Source: Pseudomonas protegens | GTDB lineage: Bacteria; Pseudomonadota; Gammaproteobacteria; Pseudomonadales; Pseudomonadaceae | Direction: 5' to 3' | DNA length: 64,000 nucleotides | NCBI RefSeq assembly: GCF_013407925.2 | Contig: NZ_CP060201.1 | Location: forward strand, 6,061,001-6,125,000 | Part shown: positions 56,245 to 64,000 of the stretch, in pieces | Numbering within the stretch: position 1 is the stretch's first letter | How the letters are laid out: the number at the start of each line of letters is the position of its first letter | The notes under the pieces: generated by a model | What the model was told of the DNA's origin: nothing | What the model saw: only the letters and a program-made list of their open reading frames with translations | Database searches by the model: none | Program-made: the position numbers and the translations under genes

Positions 56245-56606
56245 GAACGGCTCTCGTCGCCTGGGAAAGGTAGCGCGGATTCTAGCGCTTTCGCAGCTGT
56301 CCCGCGGGGAATGCGGGGGTGGGGCGCTGGTCGGCGTATCGCTGGCTCAAAGGCCGCGCGACAGTTCGGATAGGTTGCGCTGCGGGTTCAATAAGTGCCC
56401 GCGCCTGTTTATTTAAATAGGGATATTGGTAGTGCAAATGTTTCGGCCTTGAGCGGTTTTTGTCGAATCTTGTGCGTACTGTTTTTTAAGGTATTTCTTA
56501 GATTGTGTTTTTACCTGCTGTTATATGGTGTGGCGGTTGTCATGGACACTGGCGTGCCAAGCAAAACAGTGTGGCAGCGAAAAAATCAATAAAAAGGAGC
56601 AGGGCG
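56245..56606. other. AT-rich leader region before the metallolyase gene
   Basis: A 362-bp gap whose right two thirds (56390-56600) are clearly richer in A+T than the rest of the window, for example TTTATTTAAATAGGG near 56408. It ends in an A-rich CA motif (56579-56597) that includes the AAAAAGGAG ribosome-binding site. A hydrophobic 65-codon frame (56395-56592, GTG start) crosses it but has no ribosome-binding site. Confidence 0.5.
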
Positions 56607-57854
56607 ATGAAGCTCGAAAATGGAATTCGCTACCGTGATTTTTCTGTCCCCTATCTGGTGGATGAAACACTTCGGGAGGGTATTGAACGCACCGCCTTTC
56701 CCATCACGGTGGACGCCAAGTTATCCATCCTCAAGGCCATGGTCGAGGCTGGACTGCGGGATTTCGTGGTGGGTTGCGGGCCGGAGGAACCCCTGGTCTG
56801 GGACCGGTTGCATCGGGCACGGCAAGCCGGCGAATTGCCGGCCGACACCCAGGCCACGTTCATCATCCTGCTGAACTGCTGGGAAACCGCCTTTGATTAC
56901 TTCAAGGCCCGGGCTCATCGACGGGAATGGATTGCCGACACCGTCTTCAGCTTCGGCATGATCACCTACCGGCAGGACGATCGAGAGTTCGAGCGCGCAA
57001 TCCGGGCGTTTCGCGACATCGGCGCCGTCAAGTTCAAGGCCAGCGTGCTCAACAACTTCCGCAATGGGGTATGCGAGCAGCGTTATGCCGGGATCTGCCG
57101 GCAGATCGACTGGGCCGTCAACCTGGGGGTGGAGATCATCCGCATCAACGACTCCGTGGGTTCGCTGCAACCCCATGTGACCCGCTGGCTGTGCTCGAAG
57201 CTGGTGGTGGACTACCCGCACCTGGTGTTCTGCCTGCACGCCCATAACGACAACGGACTGGCCCTGGCCAATACCATGCAGGCGATTCAATGCGGTTTTC
57301 AGATGGTCGAAGGGGCCCTGGCCGGATTTGGCAACCGCTCCGGAATTGCACCACTGGAGCAAGTTGTGAAGTTGTGTCGGGACAACAATATAAAGTTGGG
57401 CGCGCAAGCGTTGGATCTGGACAAGTTGATCGATGCCTCGCGTTATTGTGAGGAAAAGTTGCTGCAGTTGCCCGGCGTCTATCGTCCGGTTAGTGGCAAG
57501 TTTGAAACATTGTCCAATTATGGCGTGTTGAATATTCCGGACTTTCTGGACACTCAGGATGAAAAGGCTTACTTCGTCAATTATGTGGGCTTGCATCCGC
57601 AGACCATCCGTCAAGCCCTGGCCGATTATTCATCGCTCAGCACTCCGGTTGCCGAGATTGCCGATGAGGAGCTGTGGCCGATCGTCGAGAACCTGAAAGA
57701 GGAAATGCGCGCCTCGATGGCGGACATCGAGGTCCGTTATCAGCACGCGATGGCCGGGGTGATGGAGTTCTACCGTTCCTCTACCTACAGCCCGATGCAA
57801 TTGGCCCGCTATGCCGAGCGCCAGCTTCTGCAGGAGCAATCGGCCCATGGATAA
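56607..57854 (+). CDS. DRE-TIM metallolyase (HMGL/isopropylmalate synthase-like), unknown substrate
   Basis: A 415-residue protein. Catalytic motifs are DETLREGIER near residue 18, HAHNDNGLALANTM (metal histidines) near 211, and GFGNRSGIAPLE near 238. These place it in the pyruvate-carboxylase-like family with homocitrate/isopropylmalate synthases and HMG-CoA lyases. The LeuA C-terminal regulatory domain is missing; the tail of about 100 residues is helical. It overlaps the AEC carrier gene by 8 bp, so the two act together, perhaps making or cleaving a branched hydroxy acid that the carrier moves. I do not recognise the specific reaction. Confidence 0.8.
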   Translation: MKLENGIRYRDFSVPYLVDETLREGIERTAFPITVDAKLSILKAMVEAGLRDFVVGCGPEEPLVWDRLHRARQAGELPADTQATFIILLNCWETAFDYFKARAHRREWIADTVFSFGMITYRQDDREFERAIRAFRDIGAVKFKASVLNNFRNGVCEQRYAGICRQIDWAVNLGVEIIRINDSVGSLQPHVTRWLCSKLVVDYPHLVFCLHAHNDNGLALANTMQAIQCGFQMVEGALAGFGNRSGIAPLEQVVKLCRDNNIKLGAQALDLDKLIDASRYCEEKLLQLPGVYRPVSGKFETLSNYGVLNIPDFLDTQDEKAYFVNYVGLHPQTIRQALADYSSLSTPVAEIADEELWPIVENLKEEMRASMADIEVRYQHAMAGVMEFYRSSTYSPMQLARYAERQLLQEQSAHG

Positions 57855-58794
57855 GGTGTTCACCGTGGTGATGCCGCTGTTTGCGATGATTTTCGCCGGC
57901 TACTGGATCGTGCGGCTGGAGGTGATCGGCAAGGACACGGTCAAGGGCCTGGTGGGGGTGGTGTTCTGGTTGTTCCTGCCGTGCTTCATCTTCATCAAGA
58001 CCCTCGGCACCCGGGACCATGGCGAGCTGGATTGGGCCTTGCTCAGCGCCTATTACCTGGCCTGCCTGGTGACCTTCATGATCGCCGCCGTGGGCGGGCG
58101 GCTGATCTGGGGCGGCAACGCGCGGGTGGCCGGTCTGCGCGGGCTGTCGTCCATCTCCGGGGTGGTGGGCTACATGGGGTTGCCCTTGATGGTCATGGCG
58201 TTTGGCGACGAAGCGGCGCTGCCGACGCTGATGATCACCATGGCCGACAACCTGGTGATCCTGGCGGGGGGCGCGCTGATCATGGAACTCACCGAGCCGC
58301 GCGATGCGCAGGACAGGCCGGATCTGGCCCGTGTGCTGCTGACCACCGGCAAGTCGATCATCAGCAACCCGCTGATTCTGGCGGTGGCCCTGGCGGCGCT
58401 GTGCATCGCCCTGCAGTGGCGGTTGCCCAGCCCGCTGCAGATCTTCGCCACGCAGATGACCAACGCCACCGGTCCCCTGGCGCTGGTGGCCCTGGGCGCC
58501 GCCTTTGCCGTGCACCGCCAGCAGAACCTGATCAAGGGCGACGCTTTGGCCCTGGCGCTGTTGAAGGTGGTGGTGTTGCCGGTGCTGGTGTTCGTGTCCG
58601 CCCGCTATGTGTTTGGCCTGGGCGAGTTCCTGGTCAAGATCGCGGTGATCATGGCGGCGCTGCCAGTGGCGGTGAACGTCTTTATCCTGGCCTCGCGCTA
58701 CAAGACCTACGAGACCGAGGTGTCCAGCAGCATGCTGCTCTCGGCGGTGATGGGCATCGGGGTGATCTCGGGGTTGCTGGTGCTGCTGGATTGA
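57847..58794 (+). CDS. AEC-family (auxin efflux carrier-like) transporter
   Basis: A 315-residue, ten-helix protein of the AEC family. It has the two-halved layout with NPLILAVALAALCIALQW at the middle and SSMLLSAVMGIGVISGLLVLL at the end. Bacterial members include malonate and malate carriers (MdcF, MleP). Translational overlap with the metallolyase gene suggests that the carried compound is a substrate or product of that enzyme. Confidence 0.85.
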   Translation: MDKVFTVVMPLFAMIFAGYWIVRLEVIGKDTVKGLVGVVFWLFLPCFIFIKTLGTRDHGELDWALLSAYYLACLVTFMIAAVGGRLIWGGNARVAGLRGLSSISGVVGYMGLPLMVMAFGDEAALPTLMITMADNLVILAGGALIMELTEPRDAQDRPDLARVLLTTGKSIISNPLILAVALAALCIALQWRLPSPLQIFATQMTNATGPLALVALGAAFAVHRQQNLIKGDALALALLKVVVLPVLVFVSARYVFGLGEFLVKIAVIMAALPVAVNVFILASRYKTYETEVSSSMLLSAVMGIGVISGLLVLLD

Positions 58795-58826
58795 GCCGCG
58801 GCGCTCGTCACCCTTGAGTGCTTGAA

Positions 58827-58859
58827 ACACCCCGCCCGGGTGATGCCCTGGCGGGGTGT
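58827..58859 (+). terminator. Hairpin after the AEC carrier gene
   Basis: ACACCCCGCC (58827-58836) pairs with GGCGGGGTGT (58850-58859), followed by a mixed CTGTTGTTG tract. It is a likely terminator of the metallolyase-carrier operon, though the U-run is imperfect. Confidence 0.6.
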
Positions 58860-59112
58860 CTGTTGTTGCTGCGGCGGACTGGCTGGTCCGTCCTGACGCG
58901 CCGTTGCGTGCGCGTTGCCTTCCTCTATCTTGGGCAAGGTCTGCCTCTAGGCAGCTTTTCCCTTGCCTGTGCCTCAGAAAAACCTCGTTTCGCAACGCTT
59001 CGGGTTAGGCAAACAATGAACCCCTGCATACGCCTGCCCGACTGCCCGGTGCGTTGTGGCGATGCACTGCCGATCGATTTGTTCTTCCTACAAAAACAAC
59101 AGGGAGCAAGCG

Positions 59113-59250
59113 ATGAACCGCCATTCGAGCAAGACCGCGTCCGGCGACCCCGGGCAGGTCGCCAACACATCAAGCGAACGGGGCCGCAGAGCCCGCAACG
59201 GTGACGATCCGCCTGTGCAGCCCGTGCTGGGCCGGGCGATGCACCGCTGA
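59113..59250 (+). CDS. Putative 45-residue small protein
   Basis: ATG 59113 is preceded by AGGGAGC at a normal distance and by an A-rich CA motif. The product (MNRHSSKTASGDPGQVANTS and so on) is basic, polar and without a hydrophobic segment. It may be a leader ORF of the binding-protein gene 108 bp downstream. Evidence is limited to the start signals. Confidence 0.35.
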   Translation: MNRHSSKTASGDPGQVANTSSERGRRARNGDDPPVQPVLGRAMHR

Positions 59251-59357
59251 CCAAGACTCGTCGTGCCTGGTGCTGTACCGCCCGTGAATACGGTCGCTTC
59301 CAGGCTCTTGCTGTGCAGGTTCGTGCGGGCGAGCCGGCTTTCTTGAGGAAGGGTTTC

Positions 59358-60398
59358 ATGTCCAACACCTTGCGTTGCGGCGTTGCATTGTCGTGGCTTG
59401 TGCTGTGTGCCGGGGCTTCGGCCCAGGCGCAGAACCTCACGGTCATTTCCTTTGGCGGGGCCACCAAGCAGGCCCAGGAAAAGGCCTATTTCCAGCCATT
59501 CAACCAGAGCGGAGCGGGCCAAGTGGTGGCCGGTGAGTACAACGGCGAACTGTCGAAGATCAAGGCCATGGTCGATGTCGGCAAGACCAGCTGGGACGTG
59601 GTCGAAGTGGAAAGTCCGGAGCTGTTGCGCGGCTGCGACGAGGGCCTGTTCGAGCCTTTGGATCTGTCACGTTTCGGCGATCCGGCGCAGTACGTCCCTG
59701 GCACCCTGAGCGAGTGCGGCGTGGCGACCTATGTCTGGTCGATGGTCATGGCCTTCGCTCCGCAGAAACTGGCCAAGGCCCCGGGCTCCTGGGCGGACTT
59801 CTGGAACCTCAAGGACTTCCCCGGCAAGCGCGGCCTGCGCAAGAGCGCCAAGTACACCCTGGAGATCGCGCTGCTGGCGGACGGAGTCGCCCCCGAGCAG
59901 CTGTACCAGGTGCTCAATACGCCGGAAGGGGTGACCCGGGCCTTCGCCAAGCTGGACCAGATCAAACCCTATATCCAGTGGTGGGAAGCCGGGGCCCAGC
60001 CGCCCCAATGGCTGGTGGCGGGCGATGTGGTGATGAGCGCGGCCTATAACGGACGCATTGCCATGGCCCAGAAGGAGGGCATGCGCTTGAGCATTCTCTG
60101 GCCCCAGAGCCTGTACGACCCGGAGTACTGGGCCGTGGTCAAGGGGTCGCCGAACAAGGCCCTGGCCGAGGATTTCATCCTGTTTGCCAGCCAGCCCCAG
60201 GCGCAGAAGCTGTTCTCGCAGAACATTCCCTACGGACCGGTACACCGTCAGGCCTTGCCGCTGTTGCCTGAAGCGGTGCAGCAGCAACTGCCGACCTATG
60301 AGGCCAACCTGAAAGGCGCGCGGGCGGTGGATGCGGCCTTCTGGGTCGATCATGGCGAGGAGCTGGAGCAGCGCTTCAACGCCTGGGCCGCGCGCTGA
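59358..60398 (+). CDS. Periplasmic extracellular solute-binding protein (family 1, PotD-like)
   Basis: A 346-residue protein. The signal peptide is about 24 residues (ending ASAQAQ), followed by a type II periplasmic binding fold: LTVISFGGATKQAQEKAYFQPF, then WDVVEVESPELLRGCDEGLFEPLD. It resembles polyamine-type binding proteins. No permease or ATPase gene is adjacent, so it must work with a transporter encoded elsewhere or have another role. It is followed by a terminator. Confidence 0.85.
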   Translation: MSNTLRCGVALSWLVLCAGASAQAQNLTVISFGGATKQAQEKAYFQPFNQSGAGQVVAGEYNGELSKIKAMVDVGKTSWDVVEVESPELLRGCDEGLFEPLDLSRFGDPAQYVPGTLSECGVATYVWSMVMAFAPQKLAKAPGSWADFWNLKDFPGKRGLRKSAKYTLEIALLADGVAPEQLYQVLNTPEGVTRAFAKLDQIKPYIQWWEAGAQPPQWLVAGDVVMSAAYNGRIAMAQKEGMRLSILWPQSLYDPEYWAVVKGSPNKALAEDFILFASQPQAQKLFSQNIPYGPVHRQALPLLPEAVQQQLPTYEANLKGARAVDAAFWVDHGEELEQRFNAWAAR

Positions 60399-60444
60399 CG
60401 GACGACCCTGGCCTGTTGGCGCGAGCTTGCCTGTGCCACCTTGA

Positions 60445-60479
60445 AAAACGCCGTGTTCACCCAGTGGACACGGCGTTTT
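60445..60479. terminator. Bidirectional terminator
   Basis: AAAACGCCGTGT (60445-60456) pairs perfectly with ACACGGCGTTTT (60468-60479). The A and T tracts on both sides allow termination of the convergent binding-protein and luxR-type genes. Confidence 0.8.
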
Positions 60480-60519
60480 CGTGGTGGGGCATCGCCCGCG
60501 CATTCACTCCTGCGGCGTT

Positions 60520-61392
60520 TCAGTCCGCGACGGGAGGCTGGGTCAGCCAGTCGATAAACAGCGAAAACAGCTCGGCCTGGGAGTTGATGGCCAGTTTGGT
60601 GTAGAGGTTCTTGCGGTGCATGCGCACGGTTTCCGGAGAGATCTGCAGCACCTTGGCGGTGGATTTCACCGAGTGACCGCGCAGGATCAGGTGGGCGATC
60701 TCCCGCTCGCGGACCGTCAACAGCGGATTGCCGAAACTCATGAAGGCGGCTTCGATCTGCTGGTTGAGGTTGGCCGGCGCCCGGGTTGGCAGCCGATCCG
60801 CCGGGGCTTGTCGCAGCAGTTGCTGCAGGCCGCCGGTGGTGCCGAAACGGCGCAACAGTTCACGCACCAGCGGTTCCACGGCCCTTAGCAGGGCCAGGGG
60901 CGCGCTGGCGAAGCGTGCGCCGCTCAGGCCCTGGAACATGCACAGGGAAATCTTGCTCTGGGAGTCGAGGTCGACGATGTAGTAGCTGTCTTCGGCGCCC
61001 CCGGTCTTGAGGTAGTAGGTCTTGTAGTACTGGCTGCTGAAGAAGTCGTCCGGGGCGATCTCCGAGAGGTGGTAAAAGCCTTCCGCCAGGCCGTTTTCCA
61101 CGGCCAGGCAGAAGGGATCCAAGAGGTAGCCCCGGGAAAAGTAGCGGTTGATGATCGCGTCGCGGTACTCGCCGACTATGCCTTGCTCGTGCAGCAACTG
61201 CGGTGGCAGGCCCTTGCGCTCCAGGCTGATCATCATGGATTCGATCGGGGTCAGGGCGTTCAGCGCCGCGGCCAGGCGGGGCAGGAACGCATCATCGTCC
61301 AGAGCCTGGAACGCCTCGGCCAGGCCGGCATGCCAGCTCTGCAGGGCCTGGAGGGAGAGAAGGGCAGTGGGGGTGTTGTCGGGTGCGCTCAT
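60520..61392 (-). CDS. LuxR-family transcription regulator
   Basis: A 290-residue regulator. The C-terminal LuxR helix-turn-helix is LTVREREIAHLILRGHSVKSTAKVLQISPETVRMHRKNLYTKL (about residues 225-267). The N-terminal 200 residues form an unassigned sensor region without a receiver Asp or a recognisable acyl-homoserine-lactone domain. A longer form starting at ATG 61470, overlapping the aminotransferase stop (TGATG), is possible and would add 26 residues. It likely controls the aminotransferase and binding-protein genes. Confidence 0.85.
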   Translation of the reverse strand: MSAPDNTPTALLSLQALQSWHAGLAEAFQALDDDAFLPRLAAALNALTPIESMMISLERKGLPPQLLHEQGIVGEYRDAIINRYFSRGYLLDPFCLAVENGLAEGFYHLSEIAPDDFFSSQYYKTYYLKTGGAEDSYYIVDLDSQSKISLCMFQGLSGARFASAPLALLRAVEPLVRELLRRFGTTGGLQQLLRQAPADRLPTRAPANLNQQIEAAFMSFGNPLLTVREREIAHLILRGHSVKSTAKVLQISPETVRMHRKNLYTKLAINSQAELFSLFIDWLTQPPVAD

Positions 61393-61469
61393 GCCCGGCA
61401 GTTTAACGGCCGGGCGCAGGCCGGGTAAGAGCCCGCGACACGGCTCCGGGGCGATCGGTTGCAGGCGCA

Positions 61470-62885
61470 TCACCCCAGGTACTGACCGTCGCGACGCAGC
61501 TCGGCGGCGGCCTCCAGAATGCATTCGCGCAAGGTGTCGACGATCTGGTCGATCTGCTGATGGTTGATGATCAGCGGCGGCGACATCACGTTGAGGTGGC
61601 CGATCGGGCGTACCAGCAAGCCCTTGGCCTGGGCCCGCAGGTGGATGCGCTCGGCGATGTTCAGGGCTTCGGGCAGCAGCGCCTTGCTCTGCTTGTCCGC
61701 GACGAATTCGACACAGGCCATCAAGCGCTTGCAGCGCACATTGCCCACCAGCGGCAATTCGGCCAGGGTCTGCAGGCGCTGCTCCATGTAGCGCCCGACA
61801 TCCTCGACATGGGCCAGCAGGTTCTCCCGCTCGATGATCTCGATGTTCTTCAGCGCCGCGACGCAGCTCACCGGGTGGCCGCTGTAGGTGAAACCGTGGG
61901 TAAAGCAACGGCCTTTGCCCGGTTCGCCGATCACCTGCCAGATGCGCTCGGAAAAGATGCACGCCCCCAGCGGCAGGTAGCCCGACGTCAGGCCCTTGGC
62001 GGTGGTGATGATGTCCGGCTGCATGCCGAACACCTCCTGTGAGGCGAAGAAGGTTCCCAGGCGTCCGAATGAGGTCACCACCTCGTCAGCCACATACAGT
62101 AGGTCGTAGCGTTGGCAGATTTCCCACATGCGAAGGTGATAACCCTCGGGCGGAATTATCACCCCGCCGGAGCCCATGATGGGTTCGGCAAAGAACGCCG
62201 CGACCTTGTCCGGGCCGATGGTGAGGATCTTGTCTTCGAACTCGGCCAGCAGAAACTCGAGAAATTCTGCCTCGCTCATCCCGGCCGGGGCCCGGTAGTA
62301 GTTGGGGCAGGAGATGTGGTGGAACAGATCACTCATGAAGTCGAATTCGGGGGCCCGGTCCGCGGCCTTGTTACCGATGGACATGGTGAGGAAGGTGGAG
62401 CCGTGGTAGGCATTGATCCGTGAGATCACGTGCTTTTTCTCATGCTTACCGCGACTGTTCTGATAGAACTGCACCAGGCGATAGGCCGTGTCCACCGCCG
62501 TGGAGCCGCCGGTGGTGAGGAACACGTGATTCAGGTCGCCCGGAGCCAGGCTGGCGAGTTTTTCACAGAGCTCGATGGCGCTGACGTTGGCCATGTCGCA
62601 GAACGGGTTGGAGTAGGCCAGCTGCCGTACCTGATCGGCGATGGCCTCGGCCATTTCCTCGCGCCCCAGGCCGATGTTGGTGCACCACATGCCGCCGACC
62701 GCGTCCAGATAGCGTCGGCCGGCGGTGTCATAGATGTAGGCGCCTTCACCGGCGGCGATGTTCAGCGAGCCCTGCTCACGGTGTTCGTCGAACATGTGGA
62801 AACCGTGCATGTAATGCGCCTTGTCGGCGGCCACCAGCTTGGGTTCGTCGAACTGCTGGAAGAAGGTTGCGGGTTGGATAGCCAT
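61470..62885 (-). CDS. Class III omega-aminotransferase
   Basis: A 471-residue PLP enzyme. It has FLTTGGSTAVDTAYRL (phosphate-binding), INAYHGSTF, YVADEVVTSFGRLG (the aspartate pairing with the PLP nitrogen) and ITTAKGLTSGYLPLG (the PLP lysine). These fit the omega-amino acid/polyamine:pyruvate aminotransferases such as SpuC. The ATG at 62885 has GAGG eight bases upstream and is preferred to the start at 62909. Next to a PotF/SpuD-type binding protein, an amine or polyamine substrate is likely. Confidence 0.88.
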   Translation of the reverse strand: MAIQPATFFQQFDEPKLVAADKAHYMHGFHMFDEHREQGSLNIAAGEGAYIYDTAGRRYLDAVGGMWCTNIGLGREEMAEAIADQVRQLAYSNPFCDMANVSAIELCEKLASLAPGDLNHVFLTTGGSTAVDTAYRLVQFYQNSRGKHEKKHVISRINAYHGSTFLTMSIGNKAADRAPEFDFMSDLFHHISCPNYYRAPAGMSEAEFLEFLLAEFEDKILTIGPDKVAAFFAEPIMGSGGVIIPPEGYHLRMWEICQRYDLLYVADEVVTSFGRLGTFFASQEVFGMQPDIITTAKGLTSGYLPLGACIFSERIWQVIGEPGKGRCFTHGFTYSGHPVSCVAALKNIEIIERENLLAHVEDVGRYMEQRLQTLAELPLVGNVRCKRLMACVEFVADKQSKALLPEALNIAERIHLRAQAKGLLVRPIGHLNVMSPPLIINHQQIDQIVDTLRECILEAAAELRRDGQYLG

Positions 62886-62943
62886 GGGCTTTACCTCGGG
62901 TCGAAGCATGACGTGGACAATTTGTGAAATTGGCGCCGGCAGT

Positions 62944-64000
62944 TCACTTGCCGATCTTCACCATGTTCCAGGTGCGGGTGATCAGGCGGGTACTGGCGGG
63001 TGACTGGATGGTCTGGGTGAACAGCCGCTCGCGGGTCTGGGCATCGGGGTAGATCGCCGGGTTGTCGCGCACTTCGGCGCTGAGCAGCGGCGTGGCCTTG
63101 AGATTGGCATTGGCATAGCGGATGTAGTCGCTGACCTCGGCCATGACCTGGGGCTGCAACAGGTATTCGATAAAGGCATGGGCATTGGCCACATTCGGGG
63201 CGTCGGCGGGAATGTAGAAGTCATCGAACCAGATCAGCGACCCTTCCCTGGGGATGAAGTAATCAAGCTTGACCGGTGCCCCGGCTTCATTGGCCCGGGC
63301 CTGGGCCGTGGCGTAGTCGCCGGACCAGGTGGCGCTCAGGCACAGCTCGCCATTGGCCAGGCCATTGAGGTAGCTGGTGGAGTCGAACTTGCGAATGTAG
63401 GGGCGCACGGCCATCAAGGCCTCCTGCGCGGCCTTGAGATCGGCGGGTTCGGCGCTGTTGGGATTGCGCCCCAGCCAGGCCAGGACCAGCGGCAGGATAT
63501 CGGTGGGCGAGTCCTGCAGCGTCACCCCGCAATCGGCGAAGCGTGACACCACCTTGGGATCGAACAGCATCGCCAGGGAACCGATGGGCGCATCCGGCAT
63601 CCGCTCGCGGATCTTGTCGACGTTGTAGGTCACGCCATTGCTGCCCCAGGTATAGGGCGCCGAATACTGCACACCCGCGTCGTAGTTCTCCAGGCTCTTG
63701 AGCACCTGGGGATCGAGATTCTGCCAGCTGGGCAACAACTGCTTGTTCAACGGCTGGAACACCCGCGCCTTGATCAAGGGCGGCACCAGCGCGGCATTGA
63801 GCACCACCAGGTCATAGCCGGAGCGCCCCGGAAGCAGCTTGCCCTGCACGGTTTCGTAAGAGTCGAAGGTGTCGTAGATCACCTTGATCCCGCTGGCCTT
63901 CTCGAAGCCGGCGAGGGTGTGCTCACCGATGTAGTCCGACCAGTTGTACAGGCGCAAGGTCTTGTCGGCGGGCTCCTGAGCCTGCAACCCGACTGCCGCC
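62944..64000 (-). CDS. PotF/SpuD-like polyamine-binding protein (5' end outside window)
   Basis: At least 351 residues are visible; the start lies beyond the right edge, where the last visible codons look like the end of a signal peptide. It has LRLYNWSDYIGEHTLAGFEKASGIKVIYDTFDS, the N-terminal hallmark of PotF/SpuD/SpuE, and WFDDFYIPADAPN near the C-terminus. It would bind putrescine, spermidine or a related amine in the periplasm. It is 58 bp upstream of the aminotransferase gene and probably in the same operon. Confidence 0.88.
   Translation of the reverse strand, partial: AAVGLQAQEPADKTLRLYNWSDYIGEHTLAGFEKASGIKVIYDTFDSYETVQGKLLPGRSGYDLVVLNAALVPPLIKARVFQPLNKQLLPSWQNLDPQVLKSLENYDAGVQYSAPYTWGSNGVTYNVDKIRERMPDAPIGSLAMLFDPKVVSRFADCGVTLQDSPTDILPLVLAWLGRNPNSAEPADLKAAQEALMAVRPYIRKFDSTSYLNGLANGELCLSATWSGDYATAQARANEAGAPVKLDYFIPREGSLIWFDDFYIPADAPNVANAHAFIEYLLQPQVMAEVSDYIRYANANLKATPLLSAEVRDNPAIYPDAQTRERLFTQTIQSPASTRLITRTWNMVKIGK

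Larger units (their letters stand above)
58795..59357. other. 563-bp region between AEC carrier and binding-protein gene
   Basis: It contains a long hairpin (58827-58859), a pyrimidine-rich stretch, a CA motif ACAAAAACAACAGGG (59090-59104) and the 45-codon frame at 59113-59250 listed separately. I see no known riboswitch or RNA gene, although the untranslated leader of the binding-protein gene may be long. Confidence 0.4.

Noticed and set aside
56395..56592. A hydrophobic 65-codon frame in the AT-rich leader of the metallolyase gene
   Set aside because: It has a GTG start without a ribosome-binding site, and its end overlaps the CA motif and ribosome-binding site of the real gene. Its hydrophobicity follows from the T-rich base composition.
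58925..59100. A possible riboswitch or sigma-54 promoter in the leader before the binding-protein gene
   Set aside because: No GG-N10-GC spacing and no recognisable riboswitch core were found; the region remains unassigned.
61112..61123. Further GGATCC sites as VanR operators (for example near 16019, 23263, 53469 and 61117)
   Set aside because: They lie within coding sequence and lack the flanking AT/TA symmetry of the intergenic sites.

Overview
The window is high-GC (about 65%) gamma-proteobacterial DNA. The genes, codon use and short extragenic repeats are typical of the Pseudomonas fluorescens group. The enantio-pyochelin variant of the pyochelin locus (pchK instead of pchG, PchE without an epimerase insertion, fetABCDEF uptake operon) points to a P. 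protegens-like plant/soil strain. I saw no rRNA, tRNA, CRISPR array, prophage or transposase gene.

Region 1 (1-26677) is a complete siderophore system. On the minus strand lies the uptake operon fetABCDEF: TonB receptor, PepSY membrane protein, periplasmic binding protein, permease, ATPase and MFS protein. Next comes the AraC-type regulator pchR. Divergent from pchR is the biosynthetic operon pchDHIEFKCBA, whose genes are almost all joined by 4-8 bp overlaps. Fur-like boxes and a pair of 21-bp-phased direct repeats (probable PchR boxes) lie before fetA and pchD. PchA and PchB make salicylate, PchD activates it, PchE and PchF condense it with two cysteines, PchK reduces the thiazoline, PchC edits, and FetA-F bring the ferric complex back.

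Region 2 (26678-30700) holds ordinary accessory genes: an orphan Imm30-like protein, an alpha/beta hydrolase, a MarR-GNAT fusion and a zinc-independent alcohol dehydrogenase-like reductase. Copies of a 100-135 bp repeat separate some of them.

Region 3 (30783-54960) is a large aromatic-acid island. It contains (a) a divergent MFS/OprD pair; (b) the ferulate operon ech-vdh-fcs-aat-acd with a divergent MarR regulator; (c) a VanK-like MFS gene behind a VanR-type operator and a 38-codon leader ORF; (d) a LysR-regulated set consisting of benzoylformate decarboxylase, an MFS carrier, a PanE-family reductase, an aldehyde dehydrogenase and an OprD porin; and (e) vanR with vanAB. Parts b, d and e all lead to or from vanillin and vanillate. 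This suggests the mandelate-type genes of part d may handle a vanillyl-type mandelate. A-rich Crc/Hfq-like motifs sit just before most start codons here, which fits strong catabolite repression.

Region 4 (55096-64000) holds a PatB/MalY C-S lyase; an unfamiliar pair consisting of a DRE-TIM metallolyase (HMGL/IPMS-like) and an AEC carrier; an isolated periplasmic binding protein; a LuxR-type regulator; a class III aminotransferase; and a PotF/SpuD-like polyamine-binding protein that runs off the window. The substrate of this last region cannot be read from the sequence and is the least described part of the window.
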